NCBI GenBank assembly: GCA_021818905.1
Contig: JAKASS010000001.1
Location: 79,648 to 117,547, forward strand
Direction: 5' to 3'
Source of the DNA: Nanobdellota archaeon
GTDB lineage: Archaea > Nanobdellota > Nanobdellia > Parvarchaeales > Parvarchaeaceae
DNA length: 37,900 bases
Each line of letters starts with the position of its first letter. The stretch's first letter is position 1. Below the pieces are notes generated by a model. That model was not told where the DNA came from. It made no database searches and saw only the letters and a program-made list of their open reading frames with translations. Shown one piece after another: positions 24,002 through 32,127 of this stretch. The position numbers were made by a program, and so were the translations under genes.

Positions 24002-26302
24002 TTAACCGAAGTAGGTAAGTTCCCCAGATTTAGTCTTTCGTGTGTAAACCTTGACTGCTGTCTCTTCGTACCTCTTTACTTCATCAGCTGTAAGACTTGG
24101 CTTGACTATATCAAATGCCTTTTCAAGATCGTCTTTGCTGATTTTTTCGGCCCCTATGTCGTTTCTGAGCGCTACCATGCCCGCTTCTTTTGTAAGTCGT
24201 TCGATATCTGAACCGACGTATCCCTCAGATCTAGATGCAAGAGAATCGATTAATTTCTCCTTGTCCCCTTCTATCGGCATCCTATCTAGGTATACTTTAA
24301 AGATAGCTTTTCGTTCTTTTTCGTTCGGGGGCGGCACAAAAACCACGCTGTCAAATCTACCCGACCTCAAAATCGCGGAATCTATCCTGTCTATTCTATT
24401 TGTTGCTGCGATAACAACCACATTTTTAAGCGGTTCTATTCCATCTAGTTCTGTCAGAAGCTGGTTTACTACCTGTTCATTTGCATTGCTGCCTTCAAAA
24501 CTTGACCTTGAGGAAGCTATGCTGTCTATCTCATCGATAAAGATTATTGCGGGCGATACTTGTCTGGCTTTGTCGAATATTTCTCTTATCCTTTTTTCGC
24601 TTTCGCCGACGTATTTGTTATATATCTCCGGCCCCTTTATCGCAATAAAATTGGATTCTGTCTCATTGGCAATCGCTTTAGCAAGCATAGTCTTGCCGGT
24701 CCCCGGTGGACCGTAAAGCAGTATGCCCTTTGGCGGCATTATTCCGACTTTCTTAAATGCTTCTGGGTGTTTTATTGGCCATTCGATTGCTTCTCTTAAC
24801 TGGTCTTTAACCCTGTCAAGACCGCCAACATCGTTCCAGCTTACGTTTGGTTTTTCTACCAAAACCTCACGCATGGCGCTAGGCCTTACAAATCTTAATG
24901 CTTCAATAAAGTCATCCATCTTTACTATTAATCTTTCTAGAACGGTCTTCGGAATATTCTCGTGCTCCTTAAGATTTAAATCATTTATGTTGCGCCTTAT
25001 AACGTTCATTGCAGCCTCTTTGATCAGCGATTCGAGATCTGCACCGACGAAGCCGTGTGTTATTTTTGCCAAGTGTTCTAATCCATCCGGACCAACCGAT
25101 TTGTCCAAAGGCATGTTTCTTGTGTGTATTTTTAGTATTTCCAGCCTCCCCTTTTCGTTTGGAACCCCTATGATTATCTCCCTGTCAAAACGTCCGGGTC
25201 TTCTCAGAGCTGGATCTATAGCATTTGGCCTGTTTGTGGCGGCTATCACGATAACTTTTCCTCTTCCTTTAAGGCCGTCCATTAGCGTGAGAAGCTGCGA
25301 CACCACGCGATGTTCTACCTCGCCTATGCTTTCCTCTCTTTTTGTCGCTATAGCGTCTATTTCGTCGATGAAGATTATTGATGGGGCATTCTTCTCTGCT
25401 TCTTCAAATAATTCTCTCAGTTTCTTTTCTGCGTCGCCGACCCACTTGCTCATTACTTCTGGTCCGTTTATCGAGATAAAGTGCGCGTCACTCTCGTCTG
25501 CGACTGCTCTAGCTAAGAGGGTCTTACCGGTTCCTGGCGGACCGTAAAGCAATACTCCTTTAGGAGGAGTTATTCCCAAGCGCATGAAAATTTCCGGATG
25601 TTTCAATGGCATCTCGACCATCTCCCTTATCTTGCCCACGGCGTCAGAAAGACCGCCGACATCTTCGTAACTTATGTGTTTTACTCTTGTTTCTTCCGAC
25701 ATTTTCACCGGTTCCAGGGAAATATTTATCTCGGTATCTTCGGTTATTAAGACGTTTCCCTTCGGTGAAGTAGCCGTTACTACAAATCTAAATTCGGAAA
25801 GACCAAAAAAGGCGCCCCCGGGGAATCCCCCGCCCTGGAAAAAGGCGTTAAAAAGATCCTCACCAAAAATAGAGCCCATGCTGCCGCCTTTATTGCTATT
25901 GCCTACAGTGACTAGGTCTCCTTTAGACACGGCCCTGCCGTTCAAAAGTCTTCCTACGAGTTCTTCTCCCCCCTTTATAGAAGTATTCGATACCGGGGCG
26001 AGATTTACGACATCTGCTTCGGTTATATCAGCTTTTCGCACCGTGATATTTTCGCCTATCGCAGCCTTAGCGTTCTTTCTCGTAGTTCCGTCCATCCTTA
26101 CCAGTCTTAAATTTAAATCGGATGGATAAGCTCGTTCCACCACTGCGACAGTCTTGCGGTTTCCTTCTATTTCAACGTAATCACCGACTCTTACACCTAT
26201 CTCTTTCATCGATGCCGTGTCTATCCTTACAGAGTTAAAACCTATATCGTCTTGGTGCGCCTCTGCTACCCTTAATTCTACCCCGCGATTTTCATTTTCC
26301 AT
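24002..26302 (-). CDS. cdc48: Cdc48/p97/VAT-type AAA+ ATPase
   Basis: 766 aa from ATG 26302. The track start adds 10 residues, but GAGGAGGA (26311-26318) lies 8 nt before this ATG. The enzyme unfolds proteins for the proteasome and dissolves complexes. The N domain starts GVELRVAEAHQDDIG, and D1 and D2 carry Walker A GPPGTGKT at about 254-261 and 531-538, with Walker B IIFIDEID in both. Residues about 135-170 form a Gly/Phe-rich insert (NKGGSMGSIFGEDLFNAF...GGGFPGGAFF) inside the second part of the N domain. The C-terminus ends LTYFG, which is not an HbYX tail. It sits between an unknown gene (4 nt upstream) and scpA (3 nt downstream). Confidence 0.93.
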   Translation of the reverse strand: MENENRGVELRVAEAHQDDIGFNSVRIDTASMKEIGVRVGDYVEIEGNRKTVAVVERAYPSDLNLRLVRMDGTTRKNAKAAIGENITVRKADITEADVVNLAPVSNTSIKGGEELVGRLLNGRAVSKGDLVTVGNSNKGGSMGSIFGEDLFNAFFQGGGFPGGAFFGLSEFRFVVTATSPKGNVLITEDTEINISLEPVKMSEETRVKHISYEDVGGLSDAVGKIREMVEMPLKHPEIFMRLGITPPKGVLLYGPPGTGKTLLARAVADESDAHFISINGPEVMSKWVGDAEKKLRELFEEAEKNAPSIIFIDEIDAIATKREESIGEVEHRVVSQLLTLMDGLKGRGKVIVIAATNRPNAIDPALRRPGRFDREIIIGVPNEKGRLEILKIHTRNMPLDKSVGPDGLEHLAKITHGFVGADLESLIKEAAMNVIRRNINDLNLKEHENIPKTVLERLIVKMDDFIEALRFVRPSAMREVLVEKPNVSWNDVGGLDRVKDQLREAIEWPIKHPEAFKKVGIMPPKGILLYGPPGTGKTMLAKAIANETESNFIAIKGPEIYNKYVGESEKRIREIFDKARQVSPAIIFIDEIDSIASSRSSFEGSNANEQVVNQLLTELDGIEPLKNVVVIAATNRIDRIDSAILRSGRFDSVVFVPPPNEKERKAIFKVYLDRMPIEGDKEKLIDSLASRSEGYVGSDIERLTKEAGMVALRNDIGAEKISKDDLEKAFDIVKPSLTADEVKRYEETAVKVYTRKTKSGELTYFG

Positions 26303-26306
26303 TTTC

Positions 26307-26798
26307 TTATTCCTCCTCAAATAAAAGTACACGTCTCTTGCTGTACTTTACATTCCATTTTCTTATGAAACTTTCAAGTTCCTTTTCGTTTTCTGAAGGA
26401 AGCGCTATTACGCTTTTGCTTAGTCTTCTTCCCCCAAAATTCTGAAGTATGCCGCTGTTTCCTCTTCTGCCTAGAAGTGCATAATTAAAAAGCACCTTTC
26501 TGGTCTGGTCGAGCTTTGTAAGATCGTAAAATATTTCGGTAGTTTGATCAAAGCCCATTTTTTCCAGCAGCGGTTCGTTATCGAATATGCTTTTGGTATC
26601 GCTCAATTCCTTCAATAGATGATTGTGGACCATAGCAAAAAGGTCTGTAAACTCTAGGTTGTTGCCACCAAGTGCTTCTCTCACCTTTTCTTCTGAAGTC
26701 GTGGTGTCCTCCTTAAATATTATATATATTTTATCTTCTTTTTTGACGATGTCAAAAACGGTATCCATTATATCCGTGGGGAGTTCATTGAAGTCCAT
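26307..26798 (-). CDS. Unrecognised 163-aa protein, first gene of the cdc48-scpA-scpB operon
   Basis: 163 aa, soluble and charged. N-terminal part is mainly acidic (MDFNELPTDIMDTVFDIVKKEDKIYIIFKEDTTTSEEKVREALGG). The second half is more conserved-looking: KVLFNYALLGRRGNSGILQNFGGRRLSKSVIALPSENEKELESFIRKWNVKYSKRRVLL. I do not recognise the family. It begins about 35 nt downstream of a TATA box (CTTTATATA) flanked by the operator-like repeats at 26808-26850, and its end contains the ribosome-binding site for cdc48, so it may be a regulator or cofactor of that operon. Confidence 0.65.
   Translation of the reverse strand: MDFNELPTDIMDTVFDIVKKEDKIYIIFKEDTTTSEEKVREALGGNNLEFTDLFAMVHNHLLKELSDTKSIFDNEPLLEKMGFDQTTEIFYDLTKLDQTRKVLFNYALLGRRGNSGILQNFGGRRLSKSVIALPSENEKELESFIRKWNVKYSKRRVLLFEEE
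26311..26318 (-). promoter_or_regulatory. Strong ribosome-binding site of cdc48
   Basis: Minus strand GAGGAGGA is 8 nt before ATG 26302 and overlaps the end of the preceding gene. It settles the cdc48 start; most other genes in the window have no comparable site. Confidence 0.65.
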
Positions 26799-26807
26799 GG
26801 TGTTTAT

Positions 26808-26850
26808 AGTAAACCATTGGGTGTTATTGTATATAAAGTTTACTGTAAAC
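26808..26850. promoter_or_regulatory. Operator-like repeats flanking the promoter of the cdc48-scpAB operon
   Basis: AGTAAACCA (26808-26816) and a perfect palindrome GTTTAC-T-GTAAAC (26838-26850), continuing CCAATT, share the half-site GTAAACCA[TA]T. The minus-strand TATA box CTTTATATA lies between them at about 26829-26838. One half-site is at the expected transcription start, the palindrome just upstream of the TATA box: a layout expected for repression of the operon. The plus-strand gene at 26934 has its own TATA-like run (GCTATATATATT, about 26869-26880) just to the right. Confidence 0.5.
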
Positions 26851-26933
26851 CAATTTAGGCCATAAAAAGCTATATATATTGTATAGTGAAAAGCAAAATC
26901 GATTAATAAATAATAGAAAAGACTGTACTCATA

Positions 26934-27689
26934 ATGGCTAAGCTAGTATTCATAGGAACCGGTTCTGGCGGTTTTGTAGGCAGCGAGAGACAGAATCCTT
27001 CTGTTTATTTTGACGGAATACTTTTTGATTGCGGCGCAGGTACGAATGGCAGGCTATATGATCTAGAGCTTCTAAACAAAGTAGAAGTGATTCTTATAAG
27101 CCATCTTCACAGCGATCATATAAGCGGTATTTATGACTTGCTTGTGCAGATTGCGATAGACGGTTCGCTAAATAAAACGGAAAGGGCTATCGAAATATTT
27201 TCGCCGCCTGGACTTTCTAAGCTTATAACCGATTATGTGAAAACTGAAGCCATATCCAGTGATCTTCTAAAATTCGCTAATTTCAAGCTGCACGAAACAG
27301 AAAGTTTAGATATAAAAATAAAAGGTAAACATATAATTGGTGTAAAGCTCGACCATCTCGCCTTTAATTTGGGCTATCCTATTGACAACGGAAAAACTAA
27401 GGTTGCTTATTCTGGCGATACTAGGGTGCCTAGTGCTATAGAAAAACTTAAAACTGACTATTTGATACACGAAGCTTCTTTTCCAGAAAAGTATAAAGAT
27501 CTCGCAATCAAATTCGGACACAGCACTGCGAAAGATGCCGCTAAAACCGCTGTAAAAATGGGGGCTAAAAGACTTTTTCTTACACACTTAAACAACAGGT
27601 CCGGTCCTGCAGACGAGATAGAATCTGAAGCAAAAGAAGTCTTCAAAAATTCAATAGTAGTAAATGATTTTAATAGCTTTGAGATCTAA
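26934..27689 (+). CDS. Metallo-beta-lactamase-fold hydrolase (RNase Z-like)
   Basis: 251 aa. Opening VFIGTGSGGFVG...NPSVYFDGILFDCGAGTNGRLYD and metal motif HLHSDH (57-62) are close to RNase Z, and later KVAYSGDTRV, FGHSTAKDAAKTAVKMG and LFLTHLNNR complete the metal sites. It has the canonical HSTA block that the rnz at 1540-2457 lacks, but no clear exosite arm like RNase Z (residues between NPSV and the Asp site are shorter). It may be a second tRNase Z-like enzyme or a phosphodiesterase. Convergent with pepF, 5 nt apart. Confidence 0.78.
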   Translation: MAKLVFIGTGSGGFVGSERQNPSVYFDGILFDCGAGTNGRLYDLELLNKVEVILISHLHSDHISGIYDLLVQIAIDGSLNKTERAIEIFSPPGLSKLITDYVKTEAISSDLLKFANFKLHETESLDIKIKGKHIIGVKLDHLAFNLGYPIDNGKTKVAYSGDTRVPSAIEKLKTDYLIHEASFPEKYKDLAIKFGHSTAKDAAKTAVKMGAKRLFLTHLNNRSGPADEIESEAKEVFKNSIVVNDFNSFEI

Positions 27690-27694
27690 AGTTT

Positions 27695-29485
27695 CTAATT
27701 CAGAGACTTCAATTTATCGACAAGCCCTCTGACTATGTCGAACCCGCCATCCCAGAATTCCTGCGAGTTTATGTCTATGCCTGTTTTCTTAAGTATGTTT
27801 TCAGGGGTTTCTGAGCCGCCGGCTGCAAGTATGCCCAATATCTTTGGCTTGAAGCTTTCTCCTTCCTCTTTGTATTTTTTGTAAAGTGAAAGCGTCAAAA
27901 GTCCTCCAAAACTGTAAGCATAACAGTAAAATGGTGTATGGTATATGTGGGGTATCATCGACCATTCCCACCTAAATTCATCCGGTATTTCTGATAAAGA
28001 GTCTCCAAACTGCTCTTTAAGATTCGACATGTATAGATCACATAGTTCTTTTGTTGTAGCACCTTTCGCCACGGCTTCGTGCGCTGCATTCTCAAAAAGT
28101 ACGAAGTAAGCTTGCCTTTGTATTGTTGCGTATAGGTCACCGAGCCTATCTACCAAAAGCTCTGTCTTTACTTTATCGTCATTTTCTCTGTCCATCAACT
28201 TTTCAGACATGACCATCTCTCCGAGTATAGAAGCAGTTTCTGCCATTGGCAGTCCGGGATTTTGGGTAAGTACTGAATGAGAAGACGCAAGCAATGCGTT
28301 TATACCATGACCCGATTCGTGCGCCACTGTAAACACGTCTCTCACACGGCCAGTATAATTTAATTTGATGAAAGGTACTATATTTGGACCTACATTCATA
28401 TTGTATGCCCCAGACTGCTTTCCAGGTCTTATTTCAGAGTCTACATGGTCGCTATCGAAGATTTTTCTAGCAAGCTCACTGAATTTTGGATCAAACTCCT
28501 GGAATACGTCTAATACTAGATTAACTCCATCAGAATATCTGAATTTTTTGTCTGATTTAGTTGTAGGTGCGTAAATATCATATCTGCTAAGCTTGTCGAC
28601 GCCTAAGAGCTTTGCTTTAAGTTTAAAGAAATCCTGGAATGCGCCCACGTTCTTTCTACAAGAAGATAGTAAAGCATCAATTGCAGAGTCCGATATCCCG
28701 TTTTTCATGTTCCTAGACGAGATGGGCGAAGAATAATTCCGCAGTTTAAGATTTTCATTCGACCAGTCTCTAACTACATTCATGTAAATCGCCCCTAGCA
28801 AGTCTCCATTTTCTGCATTTTTAGATAAAATCGCGTGATACGCGGCCCTTCTCTTTTTTGGATTTGTGCTCTGAAACAAAGACAAAAGTTCTCCCTCTGT
28901 AAACTTTTTAGATTTTCCTTTGCCATCTTTTTCCGTTTTGCCATCTATTTTAAGTACATAGCTAAAGCCGTTTGTGACCTGGTCATATAAGTCTGACCAT
29001 GCTGATTCACTCGTGATATTTTTTAGGTTTATAGCCTGTTCGACTTTTTCGTCTAAAGTATGCGATGTTAGTTTTCTCATTTTTGTAAGATAGAATCTAT
29101 GGTCTGTGTTTTCAGGTAGCAAGTCGCTCGCGGTTTTTTCGTCCAGCCCTAACCACCACAACTTAAGGAAAAGCCTCTTATTCTGCATTTCAGTCATTAT
29201 GTCTTCCGCTTTGTCTAAAAATGCCTTTGCCTCCTGAGAAGAAGTATTCTCCGTGAACCGCATTTGTGCATAGCTTATTAAGCGAATAGCTGATGCGGTT
29301 ATGTCTTCTTCAAGCCGCACAGCTCCTGCTACGTCTTCCCTTGATAGGTGCCCTAGATTAGTCCTTAATGTCTCAAATTGTGATACTTTTTTATTTAAGT
29401 CTGCTAAGAAGCTGTCAAATTTCTGGCCTTCTGTCGCTTCTAAAACATCGCTAAGGTCCCATTTCTTCTGCTTATATTCTGTCAT
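27695..29485 (-). CDS. pepF: Oligoendopeptidase F (M3 family)
   Basis: 596 aa, the usual PepF length, from ATG 29485; the track start is TTG. It cleaves oligopeptides of about 7-17 residues. The zinc motif HESGH is seen in FTVAHESGHGINALLASS, with the family-typical VIKLNY-like FIKLNYTGRVRDVFT upstream. The C-terminal block has HTPFYCYAYSFGGLLTLSLYKKYKEEG. Fits a lineage that uses peptides. The gene has its own promoter region and converges on the MBL gene. Confidence 0.92.
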   Translation of the reverse strand: MTEYKQKKWDLSDVLEATEGQKFDSFLADLNKKVSQFETLRTNLGHLSREDVAGAVRLEEDITASAIRLISYAQMRFTENTSSQEAKAFLDKAEDIMTEMQNKRLFLKLWWLGLDEKTASDLLPENTDHRFYLTKMRKLTSHTLDEKVEQAINLKNITSESAWSDLYDQVTNGFSYVLKIDGKTEKDGKGKSKKFTEGELLSLFQSTNPKKRRAAYHAILSKNAENGDLLGAIYMNVVRDWSNENLKLRNYSSPISSRNMKNGISDSAIDALLSSCRKNVGAFQDFFKLKAKLLGVDKLSRYDIYAPTTKSDKKFRYSDGVNLVLDVFQEFDPKFSELARKIFDSDHVDSEIRPGKQSGAYNMNVGPNIVPFIKLNYTGRVRDVFTVAHESGHGINALLASSHSVLTQNPGLPMAETASILGEMVMSEKLMDRENDDKVKTELLVDRLGDLYATIQRQAYFVLFENAAHEAVAKGATTKELCDLYMSNLKEQFGDSLSEIPDEFRWEWSMIPHIYHTPFYCYAYSFGGLLTLSLYKKYKEEGESFKPKILGILAAGGSETPENILKKTGIDINSQEFWDGGFDIVRGLVDKLKSLN

Positions 29486-29559
29486 AACCAAATCGCATTA
29501 AATCCATTAATTTTACTATATTAGAGTGATAATACCGCATATAAATACTTTTAATCTAC

Positions 29560-30234
29560 TCATGACTTTACCGACTTGTCGTATTCTACTTTGGATATGG
29601 CCCCTTTAGAGAATTTTAGACGATAAGGATATCTGCCAAATTCATTTATGACATAAAGATTTCCTGAATCGGATAATAGTGCCCCTCTTGGGCGTTGTCT
29701 AATCGATTCTTCGACTTTTCTTATTAAAGAATCGTTCCCGTTCTTATGGAGATTTTCTGCGTTTAATAAAATTATATTTTCTACTGTTAAACTTCTCTGG
29801 CATTCGTCACATGAGTATTTATCACCCGGAAAGAATTCGTCAACTTTTAGTTCTTCCCAGCATTCGCATCTAAAATATACGTCTGGAACCGTCCCTTTAA
29901 ATCCCGTAAATACCCCGAGCCAGACTTTATCGTGGAGCGTGTAGCCGCTGTACATCTCGTCAGAGACGTGTTTTGCTAGGTAATTTATTCTGTGCGCTTC
30001 TTCGTGCTTTAGCGTATTCTTTATTTTAGCTTCGTCTTTGCTAGATAGATAGCTTTCGCTGATCGCAATCGTCTTTCTTCTCTTGCTCCAGTTAGGAACG
30101 CAGTTACCCTGCACTAGCGTATAATTCTTTGGATCAAAACACTGATATGTTTGTATAATCTGTATTGATTCGCTCGTTTCGGATAGCTCTTCTCTAAGCT
30201 CGCCAAGCAGCCTTTCCAATGTTTCTATGGCCAT
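29560..30234 (-). CDS. SprT-like zinc metallopeptidase with zinc ribbon
   Basis: 224 aa. Zincin motif HEEAH in TLKHEEAHRINYLAKHVSD, followed by a third-His candidate in YTLHDKVWLGVF, as in SprT/Spartan proteins (HxxxW). A four-cysteine zinc ribbon follows: RCECWE and SCDECQRS. A C-terminal region (SDSGNLYVINEFGRYPYRLKFSKGAISKVEYD) may form a small beta domain. Spartan-type proteins remove DNA-protein crosslinks in eukaryotes, but the role in archaea is unknown. A CCTTTTATATAG box about 29 nt upstream gives a leaderless start. Confidence 0.72.
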   Translation of the reverse strand: MAIETLERLLGELREELSETSESIQIIQTYQCFDPKNYTLVQGNCVPNWSKRRKTIAISESYLSSKDEAKIKNTLKHEEAHRINYLAKHVSDEMYSGYTLHDKVWLGVFTGFKGTVPDVYFRCECWEELKVDEFFPGDKYSCDECQRSLTVENIILLNAENLHKNGNDSLIRKVEESIRQRPRGALLSDSGNLYVINEFGRYPYRLKFSKGAISKVEYDKSVKS

Positions 30235-30278
30235 TTAGTCTTATAGAAGTGTTCCGCTATATAAAAGGTATTATAACA

Positions 30279-31898
30279 TCATTTTATCAAAGATTGACTC
30301 TGTTCGTGCATGAATTGTTCGAGATAGAACCTACTGCCCGTGCCTTTTCCAGTCAATCCACTATTTTTCCAACCGACAAAACTGTGTAAGCCGACTATGG
30401 CCCCTGTTGTAGCGCCTATTTCTCTATTAACGTAAGTGACGCCTGCTTGTATTCCGTTGAAGAATTTCTTTATCTCGCTACGTTTTTTACTGTATAATCC
30501 GGCGGTCAATCCGTATTCCGTTTCATTCGCCTTTTTCATGGCTCCGTCGAATGTCTTGTAAGTAGCCAAGACTAGGAATGGCGTGAATAGTTCTTCGTGA
30601 AACAGTCGGTTCTTTTCATCTACTTCTGCTATAGTCGGCTCTACATATATTCCTTTAAGACCTACATCGACTTGTTTGCCACCGAAAAGTGCCTTTCCAG
30701 ATTTTCTTACCTCTTCTACCGCGTTATTATATTTTTTTTGGGCTTCTTCGCTTATGAGCGGCCCAATGTAAACTCCCTTATTCAGAGGATTGCCTATGTT
30801 TAATTTTTTGACTTTTTCTAAAAGTCTCTTAACAAATTCTTCTTTAACCGATTCCTGGACGTAAACACGAGAAGTCGCACTGCATTTTTGTCCACAAAAA
30901 CCGAATGCGGAACTGGTTACTCCTTTTGCGGCTATGTCTAAGTCTGCATACTTTGAGACTATTACGGGGTTCTTTCCGCCCATTTCCACGACAAAAACCT
31001 TGTGCAAACCGAGTTCATTGCTCTTCTTTATCATGCTTAATCCCACTGCTCTCGAACCTGTGAAGGCTATTCCGCTGACCTTTGGATTTGTGACGAACTC
31101 GTCTCCTATCTCAGAACCCGGGCCGCTAAGATAATTAAAAACTCCTGCAGGCAAACCTGCTTCTTCGAATATCTCGTATATTTTAAAACCGGAAAGCATC
31201 GTCATGTTGCCTGTGGATGAAGGCTTAAACACTACAGTGTTTCCTGTTATCAAAGCACCGGTAGACATGCCTACAGATATAGAAATCGGGAAATTGAAAG
31301 GCGCTATAACCCCGAATACACCATACGGCTTCATTCTTACCGTAACCTCTTCCCGCATGCCGGGCGCTCCTTGAAAACCTGCCGCGGTCTTTACAGTGCT
31401 TTCGGCCGACTTATTCTTTGATATGTAACCTTTATTGGACTCTACGAGATCTGAATAATATCTAATAAAATCTATCGCTTCGTCTACTTCGCCTACAGAC
31501 TCGTACCTACTTTTACCGTTTTCTATGCTCAAAATTGCCGCCATGGTGAATTTTTCCTTCGCAAAAATACGGGCGGCTTTTCTGAATATCCCGATCCTTT
31601 CCTTATAATTTAGAACGCCCCATCCACTAAAGGCATCAAAGGCCGCGTCTATCGCTATATGTGTAAGCTCTCTTGTGCCCTTCTGAAAAGTGCCTACATT
31701 CGCCTTGTCTATCGGAGAAAGTTCGACAAGTTTTTCCTTTGAGTGAACCTCTTTGCCGCCTATGTAAACCGGAAATTCTTTTCCGAGGACCTCTTTTTTT
31801 ACCTTTTCTACTGCTCTATCAAAAAGGCCATCGAACTCGGCTTCTTTGCCGGCTTCTAGAAATTTTTGAAAGGTAGACTCATTCACGAACTTTTTCAT
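30279..31898 (-). CDS. Aldehyde dehydrogenase, most like 1-pyrroline-5-carboxylate dehydrogenase
   Basis: 539 aa. Catalytic motifs of the ALDH family: APFNFP (199-204), FTGS (279-282), Glu305 in VVEMGGKNP, Cys339 in FGFCGQKCSATSR. The C-terminal region VNREIGATTGAIVG...FYLEQFMHEQS is typical of P5C dehydrogenases, which oxidise glutamate semialdehyde to glutamate with NAD+, in proline/arginine breakdown. Unlike most relatives, the block before the last motif reads FVGWKNSG instead of FGGxxxSG. No proline dehydrogenase nearby. A weak GAGGG about 13 nt before the ATG. Confidence 0.75.
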   Translation of the reverse strand: MKKFVNESTFQKFLEAGKEAEFDGLFDRAVEKVKKEVLGKEFPVYIGGKEVHSKEKLVELSPIDKANVGTFQKGTRELTHIAIDAAFDAFSGWGVLNYKERIGIFRKAARIFAKEKFTMAAILSIENGKSRYESVGEVDEAIDFIRYYSDLVESNKGYISKNKSAESTVKTAAGFQGAPGMREEVTVRMKPYGVFGVIAPFNFPISISVGMSTGALITGNTVVFKPSSTGNMTMLSGFKIYEIFEEAGLPAGVFNYLSGPGSEIGDEFVTNPKVSGIAFTGSRAVGLSMIKKSNELGLHKVFVVEMGGKNPVIVSKYADLDIAAKGVTSSAFGFCGQKCSATSRVYVQESVKEEFVKRLLEKVKKLNIGNPLNKGVYIGPLISEEAQKKYNNAVEEVRKSGKALFGGKQVDVGLKGIYVEPTIAEVDEKNRLFHEELFTPFLVLATYKTFDGAMKKANETEYGLTAGLYSKKRSEIKKFFNGIQAGVTYVNREIGATTGAIVGLHSFVGWKNSGLTGKGTGSRFYLEQFMHEQSQSLIK

Positions 31899-31962
31899 AT
31901 TTACTTAATTCCCTCTTTGTTATTATATATTATTTTATACTGTCTTCAAGAGATTTTAAAAT

Positions 31963-32035
31963 TAGCCCTGACCGGATTTGAACCGGTGTTACAGGCTCCA
32001 AAGGCCCATGTACTTGGCCACTATACTACAGGGCT
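31963..32035 (-). tRNA. tRNA-Gln (anticodon UUG)
   Basis: Minus strand: acceptor AGCCCTG pairs with CAGGGCT, discriminator A. The D arm includes GTATAGTGGCCAAGTAC, the anticodon arm TGGGC-CTTTGGA-GCCTG gives TTG, and the T arm is ACCGG-TTCAAAT-CCGGT. A first A and this D loop are usual for archaeal tRNA-Gln. A shifted stem would give TGG (Pro), but it pairs worse. A TTTAAGAATAA element sits about 28 nt upstream. CCA is not encoded; no intron. Confidence 0.85.
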
Positions 32036-32127
32036 ATAAGAAGCCTTAACCCATGATTATTCTTAAACGTTAAAAAATTACGCTAAAATATTTGAAGATT
32101 TAAATATCAAAGTTAATATAAGACTAA

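Noticed and set aside
24051-24716. 221-aa plus-strand ORF
   Set aside because: Antisense shadow of the D2 domain of cdc48; no recognisable motif.
24723-25547. 274-aa plus-strand ORF
   Set aside because: It is antisense to cdc48 and its translation is low-complexity Ser/Leu-rich; a shadow of the strong coding strand.
26307-26798. Naming the 163-aa gene as a DNA-binding regulator of its operon
   Set aside because: No HTH or other DNA-binding motif can be seen; only its position hints at regulation.
31963-32035. Reading the minus tRNA as tRNA-Pro (TGG)
   Set aside because: Shifting the anticodon stem loses base pairs; first base A and the D-loop sequence fit archaeal tRNA-Gln.
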